Positions 4,517-7,465 of a stretch of DNA of 7,465 nt are shown here, piece after piece. The stretch comes from Actinomycetes bacterium (lineage in GTDB: Bacteria > Actinomycetota > Acidimicrobiia > Acidimicrobiales > Microtrichaceae). Position numbers and translations under genes: made by a program. The stretch lies in contig JAFAFN010000230.1 in the NCBI GenBank assembly GCA_023423475.1, positions 1 through 7,465 of the forward strand, in the 5' to 3' direction. The notes beneath the pieces were generated by a model. The model saw only the letters and a list, made by a program, of their open reading frames with translations, was not told where the DNA came from and searched no databases. Numbering within the stretch: the stretch's first letter is position 1; each line of letters starts with the position of its first letter.

Positions 4517-5962
4517 GTGCCAGACGACGTGCAACAGGAAGTGGGTGCGACGTCCGACCGGAAGTCCGGCGGGACGTACCGAGAGGTGTTGATCGTGCTC
4601 GCCGGCGGCTTCGCGATGGCGCTCGTGATCATCGCGATCGGGTTCGTCGCCAAGGGCGACGGTGGTTCCGGTGGCGACGCCACCGGCACGACGCCGATCC
4701 CCGTGTCGCTGTCGGAGTTCAAGATCGAGGGGTCGCTGCAGGTGGCGCCCGGCGGTCAGCTCGCGGTCAGCAACAAGGGCTCCCAGGTGCACAACCTGGT
4801 GATCGACGGCGGTGGTCAGACGGCGGACCTCGCCGCGGGTGAGTCCGAGACCATCCCTGTCGACCTCGGCGAGGGCGACTACGAGATCTACTGCTCGATC
4901 GCCGGTCACCGCGAGTCCGGCATGGAGGCCACGATCCAGGTCGCCGAGGGCGCCCAGGCGCCGGCCGAGGCCGAGTCGGCCCACGCAGGACACGGCGACG
5001 ACATGACCGCCGAGGAGTACGCCGAGATGGACACCCTCATGGAGGAGTCCTTCACCCCGTTCGTCGAGATGGTCAAGAGCGGCGAGCCCAACACGGAGGG
5101 ACTCGGCGGCCAGACGCTCGAGCCGACCATCGCTGCGGACGGTGCCAAGGAGTGGACCCTCACCGCCGAGATCGTCGACTGGGAGGTCTCACCCGGCACG
5201 ACGGTCAAGGCGTGGACCTACAACGGCACCGTGCCCGGCCCGACGCTGCGGGGCGAGGTCGGCGACCACATCCGGGTGAAGGTCATCAACAAGCTGCCGA
5301 TGGCGACCGACGTGCACATGCACGGCATGATCCTCCCGAACGACCAGGACGGTGTCGCACCGCTGACCCAGGACCTGATCCAGCCGGGTGAGGAGTACAC
5401 CTACGAGTACACGGTGACCGACCCGGCCATCGCGATGTACCACCCGCACCACCACGGGCAGATGACCGTGCCGAACGGCATGTGGGGCTCGATGATCTTC
5501 TCGCCGAAGGGCGGTGGCGGCACGAGCGACTACACGGTGCCCCGTGGCAGGACGGTGTCGGGTGTGCAGATCCCGGCGGACCTGACCGTCGCCCAGGAGC
5601 ACAACATGGTGCTCAACGACGCCGGCGTGATCGGCCTGTCGCTCAACGGCAAGTCGTTCCCGGCGACCCAGCCCTATGCCATGGACGAGGGCGACTGGAT
5701 GCTCGTGAACTACTACAACGAGGGCCTCCAGTACCACCCGATGCACCTGCACCAGTTCCCGCAGCTGGTGGTCGCCAGGGACGGCATCCCGCTGGACCAG
5801 CCGTACTACGCCGACACGATCTCGGTCGGACCCGGTGAGCGCTACACGGTGCTCTTCCAGGCCGACAAGCCAGGTGTCTGGGTGTGGCACTGCCACATCC
5901 TCAACCACGCCGAGTCCGAGACCGGCATGTTCGGAATGGTCACGGCGATCGCCGTGAGCTGA
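4517..5962 (+). CDS. Membrane-anchored multicopper oxidase with extra N-terminal cupredoxin domain
   Basis: This is a 481-residue, three-cupredoxin protein. Residues 23-45 form one membrane helix (inside-to-outside anchor, or uncleaved signal). Residues 61-142 are a plastocyanin-like domain with a full type 1 copper set: H92, C126, H131, M136. Residues 146-200 are an acidic linker with H156, H159, M163, M171, M175 and M185. The rest is a two-domain laccase core with all four copper motifs: HMHG (267-270), HPHHHG (309-314), HPMHLH (407-412) and HCHILNH (458-464). The trinuclear ligands therefore come from both domains, while type 1 copper (C459, H464) is only in the last domain. It should oxidise a substrate, perhaps a metal ion or phenol, and reduce O2 to water outside the membrane. 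The GTG at 4517 is chosen because AGGAAGGAGAG lies 5 bases upstream; the in-frame GTG at 4412 has no such site. It is not a NirK nitrite reductase, because domain 1 lacks the HC-type copper ligands. Confidence 0.88.
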   Translation: MPDDVQQEVGATSDRKSGGTYREVLIVLAGGFAMALVIIAIGFVAKGDGGSGGDATGTTPIPVSLSEFKIEGSLQVAPGGQLAVSNKGSQVHNLVIDGGGQTADLAAGESETIPVDLGEGDYEIYCSIAGHRESGMEATIQVAEGAQAPAEAESAHAGHGDDMTAEEYAEMDTLMEESFTPFVEMVKSGEPNTEGLGGQTLEPTIAADGAKEWTLTAEIVDWEVSPGTTVKAWTYNGTVPGPTLRGEVGDHIRVKVINKLPMATDVHMHGMILPNDQDGVAPLTQDLIQPGEEYTYEYTVTDPAIAMYHPHHHGQMTVPNGMWGSMIFSPKGGGGTSDYTVPRGRTVSGVQIPADLTVAQEHNMVLNDAGVIGLSLNGKSFPATQPYAMDEGDWMLVNYYNEGLQYHPMHLHQFPQLVVARDGIPLDQPYYADTISVGPGERYTVLFQADKPGVWVWHCHILNHAESETGMFGMVTAIAVS

Positions 5963-5994
5963 GGGAGCGCTCTCGGCGAGCGGATCGCACCGTA

Positions 5995-6025
5995 GGACGG
6001 GCCCGGGGACACCCCGGGCCCGTCC
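5995..6025 (+). terminator. Strong 14-bp hairpin terminator after the multicopper oxidase
   Basis: GGACGGGCCCGGGG (5995-6008) and its perfect complement (6012-6025) enclose a 3-nt loop ACA, 32 bases after the stop codon. Stability is very high and there is no U-tract after it. It separates the oxidase from the P450 promoter. Confidence 0.8.
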
Positions 6026-6059
6026 CGCGTCCGGGTCCTCGCACCGCGACGTGCACCGC

Positions 6060-6073
6060 GAGAACACGTTCCA
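6060..6073. promoter_or_regulatory. KstR-like operator over the P450 -35 region
   Basis: The sequence GAGAACACGTTCCA fits the known KstR consensus TnnAACnnGTTnnA at every fixed position but the first (G for T). KstR is the TetR-family repressor of sterol side-chain and ring catabolism in mycobacteria and rhodococci, where cyp142 and cyp125 belong to its regulon. The site covers 6060-6065, where a -35 box would lie for the TAGACT box at 6083-6088 (17-bp spacer), so binding would block RNA polymerase. The bound protein is inferred; its gene is not in the window. Confidence 0.6.
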
Positions 6074-6082
6074 GTTCGCGAC

Positions 6083-6098
6083 TAGACTGGTGTCCAGT
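6083..6098 (+). promoter_or_regulatory. P450 promoter -10 box with overlapping dyad
   Basis: TAGACT at 6083-6088 fits the TAnnnT -10 pattern, with the transcription start near 6095. It overlaps a 5-bp inverted repeat ACTGG-TGT-CCAGT at 6086-6098. The dyad sits on the -10 box and start point, a typical repressor position. The leader then carries AAGGGGG (6106-6112), 7 bases before the GTG at 6120. Confidence 0.55.
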
Positions 6099-6119
6099 TT
6101 TCGCCAAGGGGGCTTCGAC

Positions 6120-7325
6120 GTGACGATCACCGACCAACCGGTGGGCAACGCCGCCGACATCGACCTGCTGTCCGGAGCGTTCTGGGGTGGCGACTTCCAC
6201 GCCGGTCTCACCTGGATGCGCGAGCACGACCCGCTGCACTGGGACGGTCGTGTGTGGGGGGTGTCGACCTATGAGCTCCTGCGCGACATCTCGCGTCGCC
6301 CCGACACGTTCTCGAACGCAGCTGGGTGCCGGCCGCAGCCGTACCTCCAGCTGCCGATGATGATCGACATGGACGACCCGGAGCACACCCGCCGTCGCCG
6401 ACTGGTCAACAAGGGCTTCACGCCCCGTCAGGTGCGCGGCAGCGAGGGCGCGGTCCGTGCCGCAGCGGACGAGATCATCGACTCGGTCATCGAGCGGGGT
6501 GAATGCGACTTCGTCGCCGACATCGCAGCGCTGTTGCCGATGATCATGATCGGGGACCAGCTCGGTGTCGCGCCGGAGGATCGCAGCGACCTGTTGAAGT
6601 GGTCCGACGACATGGTCAAGAGCCAGTCGAGCACCTCGGACGCGCTGATCGAGAACGCCACGCTCGCGTACATGGGCTACCGGGAGTTCGCCGAGCGGGC
6701 CATCGCCGAACGGCGCGAGTCGCCGAAGGACGACTTGATGAGCGTGCTCGTGCACGCCGAGATCGACGGCGATCGCCTCGACGACGAGTCGATCATCCAC
6801 GAGTCGCTGCTGATCCTGATCGGCGGCGACGAGACCACCCGCCACGTCATCACCGGCGGCATGTACCAGCTGCTGGTCAACCCGGACCAGCGTCAGCTCC
6901 TGATGGAAGATCGGTCCCTCATCCCCACCGCGGTCGAGGAGATGCTGCGGTGGGTGTCGCCCATCCGCAACATGGCCAGGACAGTCCTGGTCGACACCGA
7001 GCTGGCCGGCAAGCAGCTGTCAGAGGGTGAGCAGATGGTGCTGCTGTACCCGTCGGCCAATCGAGATGCGTCGGTCTTCGAGGACCCCTTCACCTTCGAC
7101 GTGACCCGCGACCCGAACGAGCACGTCGCCTTCGGCTTCGGTACGCACTTCTGCCTGGGCAACAGCCTTGCCCGCCTCGAGCTGGTCTGCATGTTCGAGC
7201 ACCTGCTCGACCGACTCCCGGACCTCGAGCTCGTCGAGGCCGTCGAGCCCGCCAACCGCCCGGCGAACTTCGTGTCCGGGTACGAGACGATGCCCGTGAG
7301 GTTCACCCCCGGCCGACGCAGGTGA
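6120..7325 (+). CDS. Cytochrome P450, CYP142-like steroid C26/C27 monooxygenase
   Basis: This 401-residue soluble bacterial P450 has the expected motifs: I-helix GGDETT (235-240, with the Glu/Thr pair for O2 activation), ExxR E274-R277, and heme loop FGFGTHFCLG (338-347) with C345 as the thiolate ligand. The block LPMMIDMDDPEH (78-89) and the late block RPANFVSG (near residues 381-388) closely resemble Mycobacterium tuberculosis CYP142A1 as I remember it, and the length fits. CYP142 oxidises the terminal side-chain carbon of cholesterol or cholestenone to the acid, the step before CoA activation and beta-oxidation. The GTG at 6120 is chosen over an earlier in-frame GTG (6051) because AAGGGGG lies 7 bases before it and because 6051 lies upstream of the promoter. 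It needs a ferredoxin and reductase, not encoded here. A KstR-like site precedes it. CYP125 or another sterol-active family is the main alternative. Confidence 0.9.
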   Translation: MTITDQPVGNAADIDLLSGAFWGGDFHAGLTWMREHDPLHWDGRVWGVSTYELLRDISRRPDTFSNAAGCRPQPYLQLPMMIDMDDPEHTRRRRLVNKGFTPRQVRGSEGAVRAAADEIIDSVIERGECDFVADIAALLPMIMIGDQLGVAPEDRSDLLKWSDDMVKSQSSTSDALIENATLAYMGYREFAERAIAERRESPKDDLMSVLVHAEIDGDRLDDESIIHESLLILIGGDETTRHVITGGMYQLLVNPDQRQLLMEDRSLIPTAVEEMLRWVSPIRNMARTVLVDTELAGKQLSEGEQMVLLYPSANRDASVFEDPFTFDVTRDPNEHVAFGFGTHFCLGNSLARLELVCMFEHLLDRLPDLELVEAVEPANRPANFVSGYETMPVRFTPGRRR

Positions 7326-7392
7326 GTGCCGGCCGACGCAGGTGACCAGCACGGCCGACGCAGCTGAGTGGCGGCCGACGCAGCCGAAGCTG
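7311..7392 (+). repeat. Four tandem 20-22-bp repeats (core GGCCGACGCA)
   Basis: GGCCGACGCA occurs at 7311, 7331, 7353 and 7373, giving units of 20, 22, 20 and about 20 bp. The first three continue with GGTGA or GCTGA, and unit 1 supplies the last codons and the TGA stop of the P450. The fourth diverges after the core. This is a small degenerate tandem array in the 3' region of the gene. Confidence 0.85.
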
Positions 7393-7395
7393 CCC

Positions 7396-7443
7396 ACATC
7401 CTCCTCGTTCTCGAGGTGGCCACCCCGAGAATGAGGCGGATGT
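7396..7443. repeat. 18-bp-arm inverted repeat with a palindromic loop (possible bidirectional terminator)
   Basis: Arms 7396-7413 and 7426-7443 pair over 18 positions, with one G·U (7407/7432) and one mismatch (7402/7437). The 12-nt loop holds the perfect palindrome GGTGGCCACC (7415-7424). It lies 70 bases after the P450 stop. No U-tract follows. It could end transcription from either side, or be part of a dispersed repeat. The last 22 bases of the window show nothing further. Confidence 0.6.
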
Positions 7444-7465
7444 CGGGAGAGCGGGTCAGATCTCG

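Noticed and set aside
4517..5962. Copper nitrite reductase (NirK)
   Set aside because: NirK carries type 1 copper ligands with an HC pair in its first domain. Here that position reads HPHHHG, and the last domain has the HCHxxxH motif of O2-reducing multicopper oxidases.
6051..6119. Earlier in-frame GTG (6051) as start of the P450
   Set aside because: It would lie upstream of the -10 box and the operator-like sites. AAGGGGG is correctly placed for GTG 6120, and the shorter form fits the family length.
6893..7423. Minus-strand frame overlapping the P450 end and the tandem repeats
   Set aside because: It runs antisense through conserved P450 coding sequence, including the heme loop, and its repetitive N-terminus just reflects the tandem array.

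Overview
The window is GC-rich DNA with mostly G/C-ending codons, frequent GTG starts, -10 boxes of the TAnnnT type (TAGAGT, TAGCGT, TAGGCT, TAGGGT, TAGACT) and at least one start with no leader. Together with the protein families this points to a high-GC actinobacterium. A member of the Acidimicrobiia (Ilumatobacter-like) is my best guess, by inference only. No mobile element, CRISPR array or replication origin was seen.

Layout, left to right. (1) The 3' end of a membrane-protein gene runs off the left edge (1-237). (2) A tRNA-Ala(CGC) gene at 296-372 has its own promoter and a GC-rich hairpin behind it. (3) A two-gene encapsulin operon follows: an encapsulated ferritin (533-922) with a C-terminal cargo-loading peptide, then the encapsulin shell protein (990-1799). 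Together they should form an iron-storing protein nanocompartment. (4) A convergent minus-strand gene of unknown function (1852-2805) is divergent from an MFS drug-efflux-type transporter (2865-4253), with only 59 bp between the start codons. The transporter, and perhaps the other gene, appears to be transcribed without a leader. (5) After a weak terminator comes a promoter and a leader of about 180 nt full of hairpins. It precedes a membrane-anchored multicopper oxidase (4517-5962) built as TM helix, blue-copper cupredoxin domain, Met/His-containing acidic linker and two-domain laccase core. A 14-bp perfect hairpin ends it. (6) A cytochrome P450 closely resembling CYP142, the steroid C26/C27 side-chain oxidase, occupies 6120-7325. 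Its promoter carries a KstR-like palindrome over the -35 region and a second dyad over the -10 box. (7) The right edge holds four tandem 20-22-bp repeats that begin inside the P450 stop region, then an 18-bp-arm inverted repeat.

Working together: the only clear multi-gene unit is the encapsulin pair, where the ferritin oxidises Fe(II) and the shell stores the product. The multicopper oxidase could also act on metal ions, but nothing ties it to the encapsulin except distance. The P450 points to sterol catabolism under a KstR-type TetR repressor whose gene is not in the window. The most useful points for follow-up are the three-cupredoxin oxidase, its structured leader and the double-operator P450 promoter.
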